From Chryseobacterium sp. Leaf394 (GTDB lineage Bacteria > Bacteroidota > Bacteroidia > Flavobacteriales > Weeksellaceae), in the NCBI RefSeq assembly GCF_001424105.1, contig NZ_LMQH01000012.1:88447-141275 (forward strand): DNA of 52,829 nt, written 5' to 3'. The notes below the pieces were generated by a model that was given only the letters and a program-made list of their open reading frames with translations, was not told where the DNA came from and did no database searches. A program made the position numbers and the translations under genes. Below are positions 8,511 to 16,594 of the stretch, piece by piece. Every line of letters starts with the position of its first letter. The first letter of the stretch is position 1.

Positions 8511-9493
8511 AATTCAATATCAATTATTACGGTGAAAGGTTGATATTTAGCTTTGTCTGTGGTGTTTTTGAAATGCTGAAGACAAAACATTGCTACTAAA
8601 CCGGGAATCCACTGTTTTACCATTCCTCCTGCACCACCATCTTCCCAGCCTGCACCAAAAGTATCCAAAAAAGAAATTCTGTCTATTTCTACTTCTCCTT
8701 TTTTACTTATTTCATACTGATACAGTTTATAACTTGCAATACATCCCTGAATACCGCCTACAAAAGCAGCAATTTCGTTCACCCATGGATTTAATCCTTC
8801 TTCTGCAGAATAGTAAGGTAATTTTGTGGTGAACTGATAGATTTTTGCGGGACTCTCGTTAATATATTTTTTCTCGTTATATCGTCTTTCCAGTTCAGTC
8901 TTTAAACCTAAAATAAAAGTTGATTTAAAACGTGCAGAATCTTTTACTTCATTTGAAGGGTTAGAGCCTGCTGCAAAAGTGAAAGGCTGCCCTTGTCCTG
9001 TAAAAAAATGATTGGCAAGTGCCCTCCCATTTTTTCCAAAACCATCTTCTATATCTGAGAATCCTACCAAAGTACTTTTCATTTCTGTTTTGAGATAAGC
9101 TTCAGTGTATGATTTGGTAAGATTAATATTAAATATATCATATTTACTCATACCATTGGCTTTCATTACTGCTTCAGAGGGTGCGTCTCCAAAAATCCAA
9201 TCATAACCGCGATCTCCTTTGCTGTTAACAATTATTTTTTTTCCGCCTTCATTAATCCAATAGCCTTTATTTACAACACCCCGGTCGATGAGCACCCGTT
9301 TATCAGCAACATCTTCCTTTCCACCTTTTCCAAATCCCTGCAAAACAGCTCTTTTTTGACTTGAAAGTTCCAGATTTTCTTTGGTAGCTTCAATAATCAC
9401 AGATTCCGATTCTTCAGATGAAAATTTACACAATGAAGTATAATGATTACTCACCTGAATATTTATATTGCTCGCTTTCTTGAAAATAGCCAT
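8507..9493 (-). CDS. Unknown protein next to VgrG, putative T6SS cargo effector
   Basis: The protein has 328 residues with no signal peptide. The N-terminal 60 residues are polar. The centre holds HFFTGQGQPFTF and a helical stretch (FILGLKTELERRY). The C-terminal third has a Gly-rich, mildly hydrophobic region (EIAAFVGGIQGCIASYKLYQY) and the phrase DTFGAGWEDGGAGG before WIPGLVAMFCLQHF. That tail recalls uncharacterised domains found at the ends of T6SS-associated proteins, but I cannot name one with confidence. It begins 11 nt downstream of vgrG and is coupled by a 4-nt overlap to a lipoprotein gene. I infer the first cargo of this VgrG; the activity is unknown. Confidence 0.65.
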   Translation of the reverse strand: MAIFKKASNINIQVSNHYTSLCKFSSEESESVIIEATKENLELSSQKRAVLQGFGKGGKEDVADKRVLIDRGVVNKGYWINEGGKKIIVNSKGDRGYDWIFGDAPSEAVMKANGMSKYDIFNINLTKSYTEAYLKTEMKSTLVGFSDIEDGFGKNGRALANHFFTGQGQPFTFAAGSNPSNEVKDSARFKSTFILGLKTELERRYNEKKYINESPAKIYQFTTKLPYYSAEEGLNPWVNEIAAFVGGIQGCIASYKLYQYEISKKGEVEIDRISFLDTFGAGWEDGGAGGMVKQWIPGLVAMFCLQHFKNTTDKAKYQPFTVIIDIEL

Positions 9494-9504
9494 GATACAA
9501 AATT

Positions 9505-11430
9505 TTAATGTGAATTCCCCTGTTCTCCACTTTGTGATTTTACTGTTTTTTCGCTTTGTAAAATCATGTTTTCTTTTGTACTTACTACAGTAACTTTCTC
9601 AGCATACGAATCGCTTTTTCTTGATTGAATATTTCTTTCATTCTCAGAAATTTCAGATCTCATATCTGATGATTCATGAATATTGCCTATTGCAGTCTGC
9701 ATTAAATCTTTTCCTGCTGTATCAATCATATTAACACCGGCATTAGAGACAATATTTACATTAGCGGTCGAAAGAATATTGCTTCCTGCGAGAGATGAAA
9801 TGTCATTTCCCGCCGACATTTTAATGTTTTTACCAGCTGTAAAGGTTATATCATTCGGAGCATTCACTGCAATATTGCCTTTCCCATCCATAAAATAGGT
9901 ATTCCCACTTGGATCCTCAATAAATATACTGCCTTCTTCATCATTAAAAATCACTTTATTTCCACTTCGGGTTTGGATAGATTTGATATGATTATTCAAA
10001 CCACCCCCCAGCCCAACCTGACCGTGAAACATTCCACCCATAGCAAAAGGAAAATCCGGATGATGATATTCAAAGCCAACCATTACCTGATCTCCTACTT
10101 CAGGGATTGCTACAAAACCCCGGTTCTGAGTAATCGCTTCAGTTCCTCCGGCATCAGGACTCATCATCCTTATGAAATGAGTAGAATCGTTGAGTTGCCA
10201 GTCGAATTTCACCTGTACCCGTCCTTGGTTCAAAGGATCTGTGTTTGATACGACACTAGCAATTTGTGGTTCGGCAGAAGGAATGGTAAATTCAGGTTTT
10301 GGTAAAAATCCTGTTCCTTCTGCGATAGCTTCAAATGATCCTGTATAAAAGCCACGTGTGTTGACTTCATGAGAAACTTCTGTAATCATCAGTTTCGTGA
10401 AATAAGAAGTCTGATTGCTGTCCGGTTTTCTCATTTCAATATCTGCCACACAACCTGGATGGAGAAAAGGAACCGTCGTCGTTCCTGAAACAGTAAATAC
10501 TTCAACCGCTACGCTTCCTGCCGCACTTTTTTGAGAATCGTCTAAATCTATAGGAAGATTGGCATTAACAGGAGAAGGAATTAGTGAGGATGTTTTAAAA
10601 ATATTCTGATTAGACTGATAAGCTTTGTCCGCCAGTTGTCCTAAATGTTTGATTTCTGCAGCAGAACTCTGCAGCTTAGAATGATTACTGCTATTGTAAC
10701 CAAAGAACTCAGGTTTGGTATGAACAGCTTTGAGTTCTACACAAATGTCATTAACATTGCTTCCGTATGTCAACCGGATAGCTTTCTCACTTGAAGGTAA
10801 TTTTCCAAAATGTAACACCTCACCGTCGTAATAAAATTGTTCGCCATAAGCTTCTGCCATTCTTGCTAGATAATTATAGTGAGTTTCTTTATATTGAGCA
10901 CTGTAATTAATGTAAGCTTTATTCTGCGTATTAATTGTGTAGTCAAATTTACCTGAACTGATTGTTTCTTTGATGATTCTCTCAGCAATAATTGCAGTAT
11001 TAACTGCTTGATCTCCACCAAAACTTTGGGTATGAAGCGCCGAATCCATTAAAATAGTTGGACTGAACCCCCTCAAAATTACATTTCCCAGACTCATTTT
11101 CTCCTGACTGTATGCCACTTTTGTAATGACACCCACAAAAGTTCTTTCAGGGCTTTCATTTTCAGCATCTTTATATTTAAATACAACCGTGAGCCGTTTC
11201 CCAAGAAAATCCTGAGCCTTTTGAAGGTCATGATTCTGTATTTCGCCTAAGGAATCGTGGGCTAAAGTAAGTTCGAAACCGTGATGGGTTCTGACGCTTT
11301 GTTTGAGTTTAAAATGCTTAAAGTGCTTTATGATTTTGCCTTCAATAATTATATCCAGTTTCACCACGCGCTGTATACCTGCTATATGATTTTCAGCAAT
11401 TTTATCTGCATTTGTAGTATTATTTTTCAT
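9505..11430 (-). CDS. vgrG: VgrG type VI secretion spike protein
   Basis: The protein has 641 residues. The N-terminal part (about 20-370) matches the gp27-like hub. An OB-fold/gp5 module follows at about 388-470 (DPLNQGRVQVKFDW, then GDQVMVGFEYHHPDFPFAMGGMFHG). Residues 480-590 are a repetitive beta-helix needle (IFIEDPSGNTYFMDGKGNI, then ITFTAGKNIKMSAGND). A Ser/Glu/Lys tail ends the protein with no fused toxin domain. VgrG trimers form the puncturing tip of the T6SS tube. This gene heads the cargo island; an unknown cargo gene follows 11 nt downstream. It is divergent from an AraC regulator, with no structural T6SS genes in the window. Confidence 0.93.
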   Translation of the reverse strand: MKNNTTNADKIAENHIAGIQRVVKLDIIIEGKIIKHFKHFKLKQSVRTHHGFELTLAHDSLGEIQNHDLQKAQDFLGKRLTVVFKYKDAENESPERTFVGVITKVAYSQEKMSLGNVILRGFSPTILMDSALHTQSFGGDQAVNTAIIAERIIKETISSGKFDYTINTQNKAYINYSAQYKETHYNYLARMAEAYGEQFYYDGEVLHFGKLPSSEKAIRLTYGSNVNDICVELKAVHTKPEFFGYNSSNHSKLQSSAAEIKHLGQLADKAYQSNQNIFKTSSLIPSPVNANLPIDLDDSQKSAAGSVAVEVFTVSGTTTVPFLHPGCVADIEMRKPDSNQTSYFTKLMITEVSHEVNTRGFYTGSFEAIAEGTGFLPKPEFTIPSAEPQIASVVSNTDPLNQGRVQVKFDWQLNDSTHFIRMMSPDAGGTEAITQNRGFVAIPEVGDQVMVGFEYHHPDFPFAMGGMFHGQVGLGGGLNNHIKSIQTRSGNKVIFNDEEGSIFIEDPSGNTYFMDGKGNIAVNAPNDITFTAGKNIKMSAGNDISSLAGSNILSTANVNIVSNAGVNMIDTAGKDLMQTAIGNIHESSDMRSEISENERNIQSRKSDSYAEKVTVVSTKENMILQSEKTVKSQSGEQGNSH

Positions 11431-11843
11431 CTCGATTTGTGCTTGGGTTGAAATCTTATTTAAAATTAAATAACTTTTCCGAGATTTAAAAAATAATTCT
11501 AAAAAATATGAAAAATTGTAGTAGAACTACGATTTTTGTAGAATTTTAACAACAAAAACTTGATCGATACAATTATTACACTGATTAATGTCAGAGCGAA
11601 ACATTTATACACCAATAATATTAAATTGGCTTAGCCATTTCTTTCGATTGTAAATCAATTTGATCTAATCTTCAGAAATGCAGAGGTACTGAAATGCCTT
11701 CACATTTTTCTGATCCAGACCGGATAATAAATGAAAAATCAGGATTTGTAAGTGAGGTGAATTTCATAACAAAACTCATATTTTAATTTTAATTATTTTT
11801 AATTATTCTAATTAAATTTGTGGTAGATTTCACAGAAAAGAAA
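11431..11843. other. Divergent control region between vgrG and the AraC-type regulator
   Basis: This space holds no gene. It contains the dyad at 11511-11537 and a TAAATTTG box at 11813-11820 pointing toward the regulator. No equally clear box points toward vgrG (the nearest is a TAATTTTA-like sequence around 11463-11470 on the minus strand). If that box is used, transcripts of the regulator start after 11820. This favours the ATG at 11844 over the upstream GTG at 11820. Confidence 0.4.
11511..11537. promoter_or_regulatory. Inverted repeat, candidate operator
   Basis: AAAAATTGTAGT is followed by AGA and then ACTACGATTTTT. This gives two 12-nt arms with one mismatch and a 3-nt centre. It lies 81 nt upstream of the vgrG start in the divergent region. 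It could be a binding site for the neighbouring AraC-type protein, although AraC sites are more often direct repeats. It could also be a simple hairpin. Confidence 0.35.
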
Positions 11844-12692
11844 ATGCCATCAGAAAATAATCTACCTTTTTTCAAAAACGAAAACATCTCCGTAAACATT
11901 GGTGGATTAGATCATGAATACCAAATCGAAACTGAAAACTGCTTCAATCTTGTGTTTTTCCTGAGCTCCAATATAAGTCTTGAAGCAGATGATATTCATT
12001 CCGAAATTTCGATTCAAAAAAATTCTTACATTCTTCATTACAGTTTCTCTAAAAAAATCGCGAAACTGATTTCAACAAGCAGTTCTGCAATGCAGTTTCT
12101 ACATATTCAGTTTGAATATTCCTATATTTCAAATCTCTTGGATCCCCAGGAAAGTAACGAAAACAAAAGTATTTTGGACAGGATGATTAAAAATCAGTTT
12201 ATATTATTAAATCATTCAGAACCTCCAAAAATCACTGTTGAAATGCACATGATTATTAAGGAAATAACAGAAAGTTCTAAAAAAGGGGTTTTACAGAAAC
12301 TCTTGATTGAAGCCAAAATTATAAAACTTCTCATGCTTATTTTTGAGCAATTCAGCAAATCTAAAAACATTCCTACTACTGAAAATACTGCTCAGATAAC
12401 AAAAAGTTTCATTGATAAATATTACACACAGCAGATCAGCACGCATGATATTGCACTGCAATTTGGTTTAAATGAAACTAAAATAAGATCTGAATTTAAA
12501 TCTGAATATAAAATTACAATTTCAGAATACATCAATGAACTCAGAATGTTGAAAGCCAGAAAAATGATTATTGACAGAGAGTTTCTCATCAAAGAAATAG
12601 CATCGGAATGCGGTTATGAGTACGTACCTAATTTCAGCCGTGCATTTAAAAAGAAATATGGAATTTCACCTGATAAACTGAGGAATATTTAA
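11844..12692 (+). CDS. AraC-family transcriptional regulator
   Basis: The protein has about 282 residues. The C-terminal 100 residues are a double helix-turn-helix AraC domain (ISTHDIALQFGLNETKIRSE, then IKEIASECGYEYVPNFSRAF ending KKYGISPDKLRNI). The N-terminal 170 residues look like a cupin-type sensing half but match no named ligand class. An in-frame GTG at 11820 would add eight residues, but a -7-like TAAATTTG covers it, so the ATG is preferred. Its position opposite vgrG makes it the best candidate for controlling the cargo island. Confidence 0.85.
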   Translation: MPSENNLPFFKNENISVNIGGLDHEYQIETENCFNLVFFLSSNISLEADDIHSEISIQKNSYILHYSFSKKIAKLISTSSSAMQFLHIQFEYSYISNLLDPQESNENKSILDRMIKNQFILLNHSEPPKITVEMHMIIKEITESSKKGVLQKLLIEAKIIKLLMLIFEQFSKSKNIPTTENTAQITKSFIDKYYTQQISTHDIALQFGLNETKIRSEFKSEYKITISEYINELRMLKARKMIIDREFLIKEIASECGYEYVPNFSRAFKKKYGISPDKLRNI

Positions 12693-12702
12693 ATAAAAAG
12701 AA

Positions 12703-12729
12703 AAACCACCGTAAAAAAAACAGTGGTTT
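12703..12729 (-). terminator. Rho-independent terminator for the 12797-13084 gene
   Basis: A 7-bp stem (AAACCAC/GTGGTTT) encloses a 13-nt loop. Read on the minus strand it runs into a T-rich tail (TTTTTCTTTTTATTT). It lies downstream of the minus-strand gene at 12797 and just after the plus-strand regulator, so it may also slow plus-strand transcription. Confidence 0.55.
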
Positions 12730-12796
12730 AAAATATATGTTGTTTTGCTTTGATAGTCCTTTTTCCGAATTCAGGGGAAAAAGAACTGACAATCAA

Positions 12797-13084
12797 TTAA
12801 TGATGTCCGTGACTTCCGTGGCTATCGTGAACAAAAGGACCGTGACCTTTAGGTGAGTTGTAAACAACTTCTACTCCTTCCTGCTCATAAAGCATTTTGC
12901 TTCTGATTTTCTCAGGGTCGAAAGGCTTTACTTTTCCGAAATATTCTTTCAAACCTTCGGTTAACCAAAGTGGAATGATAAAACCGAAAAACATTATAAT
13001 ACACCAAAACCCGACAAGCAACATGCAAACGAAGTAAACTGTCCAGATGAATTGGTAAAACGGCCAAAATGCTGATAACATCAT
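12797..13084 (-). CDS. Small membrane protein with a His-rich tail
   Basis: The product has 95 residues. Residues 3-40 are strongly hydrophobic and aromatic, enough for one long or two short membrane helices (FWPFYQFIWTVYFVCMLLVG, CIIMFFGFIIPLWL). A polar segment follows, then a C-terminal HDSHGSHGHH that could bind metal. No named family is recognised. The gene has its own promoter-like boxes at 13108-13138 and a terminator downstream, so it appears to be a single-gene unit. Two adjacent ATGs (13082-13084 and 13079-13081) could each serve as start. Confidence 0.75.
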   Translation of the reverse strand: MMLSAFWPFYQFIWTVYFVCMLLVGFWCIIMFFGFIIPLWLTEGLKEYFGKVKPFDPEKIRSKMLYEQEGVEVVYNSPKGHGPFVHDSHGSHGHH

Positions 13085-13107
13085 GATTCTTTTCTTAAAG
13101 ATTTACG

Positions 13108-13138
13108 CAAAAATAGAACATTTTTACCTCTTAGGCAA
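13108..13138 (-). promoter_or_regulatory. Bacteroidota-type promoter for the 12797-13084 gene
   Basis: On the minus strand, TTG (13136-13138) and TATTTTTG (13108-13115) are separated by 20 nt. This fits the flavobacterial TTG-N17-23-TANNTTTG pattern. The -7 box ends 23 nt before the start codon. Confidence 0.55.
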
Positions 13139-13182
13139 AAGATGAAAGCTGATTTTTGCTATTTATTTTAAATTTAAACTAA

Positions 13183-14790
13183 TTAATGTGCCAAATTTGC
13201 GAAGAAGTCATTTCCTTTATCGTCAGTTATGATAAATGCAGGGAAATCTTTCACCTCAATCTTTCTTACTGCTTCCATCCCTAATTCAGGGAAATCAACC
13301 ACTTCCACAGACAGAATATTGTCTTTTGCCAAAATCGCCGCCGGTCCGCCGATTGAACCGATGTAGAAACCGCCGTATTTGTTACATGCGTTCGTGACAT
13401 CAGCAGTTCTGTTTCCTTTTGCCAACATCACCATACTTCCGCCGTGACTTTGGAATTCGTCAACATAAACATCCATCCTTCCAGCCGTTGTCGGTCCGAA
13501 ACTTCCTGAGGCCATTCCTTCCGGTGTTTTTGCAGGTCCAGCGTAATAAATCGGGTGATTTTTGAAATACTCAGGCATTGGCTGTCCTGCATCCAATAAT
13601 TCTTTGATCTTTGCGTGAGCAATATCTCTCGCAACAATTAAAGTTCCGTTTAATTTTAACCTTGTTTTAATTGGATATTTTGAAAGTTCGGCCAAAATTT
13701 CAGGCATTGGCTTGTTTAAATCAATTTCTACGGCTTCCTCCAAATGTGGCGGCGTTGCAGGTAAAAATCTTTTTGGATCCTGCTCCAACTGCTCCAGGAA
13801 AATACCTTCTTTGGTGATTTTTCCTTTGATATTTCTGTCAGCTGAACATGAAACTCCCATTCCAACCGGGCAAGACGCTGCGTGACGGGGCAATCTGATT
13901 ACTCTCACATCGTGCGTTAAATATTTCCCACCAAACTGAGCACCAATAGCACTTTCCTGACAGATTTTCTGAACTTTTGCTTCCCATTCCAAATCTCTGA
14001 ACGCCTGTCCGGCCTCATTTCCTTCAGTCGGAAGATTGTCGTAATATTTTGCAGAAGCTTTTTTTACCGCAGCCAAATTCGCTTCAGCTGAAGTTCCACC
14101 AATAACCAAAGCTAAGTGGTAAGGAGGACAAGCCGCTGTTCCCAAGTCTGAAATTCTCTCTTTCACGAAAGCTTCCAGAGATTTTTCGTTCAGTAAAGAT
14201 TTCGTTTTTTGGTAAAGGAAGGTTTTGTTAGCAGAACCTCCACCTTTTGTTAAGAATAAAAATTCGTAGTAATTTCCTTTTTTAGCATAGATGTCAATCT
14301 GCGCCGGAAGATTGGAACCGGAATTTTTCTCATCAAACATCGTTAACGGCACGACCTGAGAATATCTTAAGTTTCTTTTTTGGTAAGTATTGTAAATTCC
14401 TTTGCTTAAATATTCACCGTCTTCTACTCCAGTGTAAACATTTTCTCCCTTTTTCCCCATCACGATTGCCGTTCCGGTATCCTGGCAAGAAGGTAAAGCA
14501 CCTTCCACAGCAACTGCTGCATTTTGAAGTAAGTTGTAAGCAACAAATCTGTCGTTATCGGTTGCTTCAGGATCATCAATAATTCTTCTTAAACTTTCCA
14601 AATGTGAAGAACGAAGCATGAAAGAAACGTCTGCCATAGCTTCTTCAGCCAACAGTTCCAAACCTTTTGGGTCGATGGTTAAGACTTCTCTTTCCCCATG
14701 CTGCTCCACTTTCACATAATCTGAAGTCAATTTTTTATAAACCGTATCATCTTTCAAAATTGGATACGGATCCTGATATTTAAAATCCAT
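13183..14790 (-). CDS. fumA: Fumarate hydratase, class I (iron-sulfur)
   Basis: The protein has 535 residues and is a single-chain class I fumarase interconverting fumarate and (S)-malate in the TCA cycle. The N-terminal half carries [18 protein letters not shown] (Cys102) and [20 protein letters not shown] (Cys221). A third cysteine lies in the [15 protein letters not shown] segment (Cys315). Together these fit the three ligands of an oxygen-sensitive [4Fe-4S] cluster. The C-terminal half holds the beta domain ([20 protein letters not shown], then [11 protein letters not shown]). It is divergent from fumC. A promoter with both boxes lies just upstream. The symbol follows the E. coli class I enzymes. 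Confidence 0.93.
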   Translation of the reverse strand: MDFKYQDPYPILKDDTVYKKLTSDYVKVEQHGEREVLTIDPKGLELLAEEAMADVSFMLRSSHLESLRRIIDDPEATDNDRFVAYNLLQNAAVAVEGALPSCQDTGTAIVMGKKGENVYTGVEDGEYLSKGIYNTYQKRNLRYSQVVPLTMFDEKNSGSNLPAQIDIYAKKGNYYEFLFLTKGGGSANKTFLYQKTKSLLNEKSLEAFVKERISDLGTAACPPYHLALVIGGTSAEANLAAVKKASAKYYDNLPTEGNEAGQAFRDLEWEAKVQKICQESAIGAQFGGKYLTHDVRVIRLPRHAASCPVGMGVSCSADRNIKGKITKEGIFLEQLEQDPKRFLPATPPHLEEAVEIDLNKPMPEILAELSKYPIKTRLKLNGTLIVARDIAHAKIKELLDAGQPMPEYFKNHPIYYAGPAKTPEGMASGSFGPTTAGRMDVYVDEFQSHGGSMVMLAKGNRTADVTNACNKYGGFYIGSIGGPAAILAKDNILSVEVVDFPELGMEAVRKIEVKDFPAFIITDDKGNDFFANLAH

Positions 14791-14809
14791 TTACTTTCTA
14801 TTTTCGGTG

Positions 14810-14843
14810 CAAAAATAAAACATCGTGAAAAAAGCATGAGCAA
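14810..14843 (-). promoter_or_regulatory. Promoter for the class I fumarase
   Basis: Minus-strand TTG (14841-14843) and TATTTTTG (14810-14817) are spaced by 23 nt, within the flavobacterial range. The -7 box ends 19 nt before the start codon. Confidence 0.5.
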
Positions 14844-14919
14844 AATCAGCGATTTAGGTGCGTATTTATAATGATTATAAATTGTGAGATTATTCTACAT
14901 TGTTTAACTTTATCAATTG

Positions 14920-14964
14920 AGGCTAAGGTCAAGGTTAAGCCTGATTTAACCTTAACCTTAGCCT
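14920..14964. repeat. Long hairpin upstream of fumC
   Basis: AGGCTAAGGTCAAGGTTAA pairs with TTAACCTTAACCTTAGCCT across a 7-nt loop: 19 bp with one T-C position out of register. It ends 23 nt before the fumC start and has no T-run, so it is not a standard terminator. A related sequence (TTGAGGCTAAGATTTAGGTT) occurs after the thioredoxin gene at 51757-51776. This suggests a dispersed repeat family. Confidence 0.6.
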
Positions 14965-14987
14965 AAACCTTTTCAAACAATTTCACA

Positions 14988-16382
14988 ATGAATTACAGAA
15001 TAGAAAAAGACACCATGGGTGAAGTGCAGGTTCCTGCAGACAAATTTTGGGGCGCACAGACAGAGCGTTCAAGAAACAATTTCAAAATCGGTCCGGAAGG
15101 CTCTATGCCTCAAGAAATTATCGAAGCATTTGCTTATTTAAAGAAAGCTGCAGCCTACACGAACACTGACTTAGGAGTTTTAGATGCAAGGAAAAGAGAC
15201 ATGATTGGAAAAGTTTGCGACGAAATTCTGGAAGGAAAACTCAACGATCAGTTTCCTTTGGTGATCTGGCAAACCGGCTCCGGAACACAATCGAATATGA
15301 ATGTGAATGAAGTAATTGCCAACCGATCTCATTTTAATGCAGGCGGAAATTTAGGTCACAAAACTGAAGTTCACCCGAATGACGATGTCAATAAATCTCA
15401 GTCTTCCAACGATACCTATCCAACGGCGATGCACATTGCTGCCTATAAAAAAGTGGTTGAAGTTACCATTCCTGCGGTTGAGAAACTAAAAAATACGTTG
15501 AGCGAAAAAGCAGTTCAATTTAAAGACATTGTAAAAATTGGGAGAACGCATTTGATGGATGCTACCCCATTAACTTTAGGTCAGGAATTTTCAGGATATG
15601 TCGCTCAATTAAATTACGGAATTAAAGCTTTAAAAAATACATTGCCACACCTTTCTGAACTGGCTTTGGGAGGAACAGCAGTAGGAACCGGTTTGAATAC
15701 GCCTCAGGGTTATGATGTAAAAGTTGCGGAATACATTGCAAAATTTACAAATCTTCCTTTTGTAACGGCGGAAAATAAGTTTGAAGCTCTAGCTGCTCAT
15801 GATGCGATCGTAGAATCTCACGGAGCTTTAAAACAATTGGCTGTTTCTTTATATAAAATTGCTCAGGATGTAAGATTATTGGCTTCGGGACCACGTTCAG
15901 GAATTGGAGAAATTCATATCCCAGAAAATGAGCCGGGATCTTCAATTATGCCGGGAAAAGTAAATCCTACGCAAAATGAAGCGTTGACAATGGTTTGTGC
16001 ACAAGTTTTAGGAAACGACACCACGATTTCTTTTGCGGGAACTCAGGGGAACTACGAACTGAATGTTTTCAAACCGGTCATGGCTTATAATTTCTTACAG
16101 TCAGCTCAGTTGATTGCTGATGCGTGTGTTTCATTTAATGATCACTGTGCCATTGGAATTGAACCGAATCATGAGAGAATTAAAGAGTTAGTTGACAAAT
16201 CTTTAATGCTGGTTACAGCCTTGAACACGCATATCGGTTATGAGAACGCGGCAAAAATTGCAAAAACTGCTCACAAAAACGGAACGACTTTAAAAGAGGA
16301 AGCGATTAATCTTGGTTTTGTAACTTCTGAACAGTTTGACGAATGGGTGAAGCCTGAGGATATGGTGGGAAGTTTGAAATAA
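14988..16382 (+). CDS. fumC: Fumarate hydratase, class II
   Basis: The protein has 464 residues and is a homotetrameric, metal-free fumarase of the aspartase/fumarase superfamily. The fumarase signature [11 protein letters not shown] lies at 317-327, with the catalytic Ser in the SS pair. Other conserved stretches are [31 protein letters not shown] and [22 protein letters not shown]. The length is normal for FumC. The gene is divergent from the class I fumarase, so the cell keeps an iron-dependent and an iron-independent enzyme for the same step side by side. A long hairpin lies just before the start. Confidence 0.95.
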   Translation: MNYRIEKDTMGEVQVPADKFWGAQTERSRNNFKIGPEGSMPQEIIEAFAYLKKAAAYTNTDLGVLDARKRDMIGKVCDEILEGKLNDQFPLVIWQTGSGTQSNMNVNEVIANRSHFNAGGNLGHKTEVHPNDDVNKSQSSNDTYPTAMHIAAYKKVVEVTIPAVEKLKNTLSEKAVQFKDIVKIGRTHLMDATPLTLGQEFSGYVAQLNYGIKALKNTLPHLSELALGGTAVGTGLNTPQGYDVKVAEYIAKFTNLPFVTAENKFEALAAHDAIVESHGALKQLAVSLYKIAQDVRLLASGPRSGIGEIHIPENEPGSSIMPGKVNPTQNEALTMVCAQVLGNDTTISFAGTQGNYELNVFKPVMAYNFLQSAQLIADACVSFNDHCAIGIEPNHERIKELVDKSLMLVTALNTHIGYENAAKIAKTAHKNGTTLKEEAINLGFVTSEQFDEWVKPEDMVGSLK

Positions 16383-16386
16383 TATA

Positions 16387-16516
16387 TTGCTCACAGATTG
16401 CACAGATTTTCACAGATTTTAGATCTGCGTAATCTGCTTGAGATGAAAGCATTATAATATTCAACAGATTTTTCTACCTTCACCTCTGTGCAAATCCGTG
16501 AGATCTGTGAGAGATT
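16387..16516. repeat. CACAGATTT-type inverted repeat element
   Basis: The left arm reads CTCACAGATTGCACAGATTT and the right arm, reverse complemented, reads CTCACAGATCTCACGGATTT. The two are near-identical and about 90 nt apart, with extra CACAGAT copies. A related element with a perfect 20-bp stem lies at 51815-51868. Both sit in gaps between convergent genes. They look like a dispersed chromosomal repeat family and are not CRISPR units. Confidence 0.65.
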
Positions 16517-16535
16517 TAAAACAAATAATTTGATA

Positions 16536-16569
16536 AAAACTCCGTGGAAATAAATTTCTACGGAGTTTT
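16536..16569. terminator. Bidirectional terminator between fumC and the outer-membrane protein gene
   Basis: AAAACTCCGTGGAAA pairs with TTTCTACGGAGTTTT: a 15-bp stem with one G-T pair and a 4-nt loop. T-runs lie on the 3' side of both strands. It separates the convergent genes ending at 16382 and 16595. Confidence 0.75.
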
Positions 16570-16594
16570 CTGTTAAATATAAATGTGAAAAATC

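Noticed and set aside
1..11430. A complete type VI secretion system
   Set aside because: Only VgrG, a PAAR-like protein and cargo-like genes are present; no sheath, tube, baseplate, membrane complex or ClpV genes.
16387..16516. Possible CRISPR array because of repeated CACAGATTT words
   Set aside because: Copies are irregularly spaced and inverted, with no constant repeat/spacer lengths and no cas genes.
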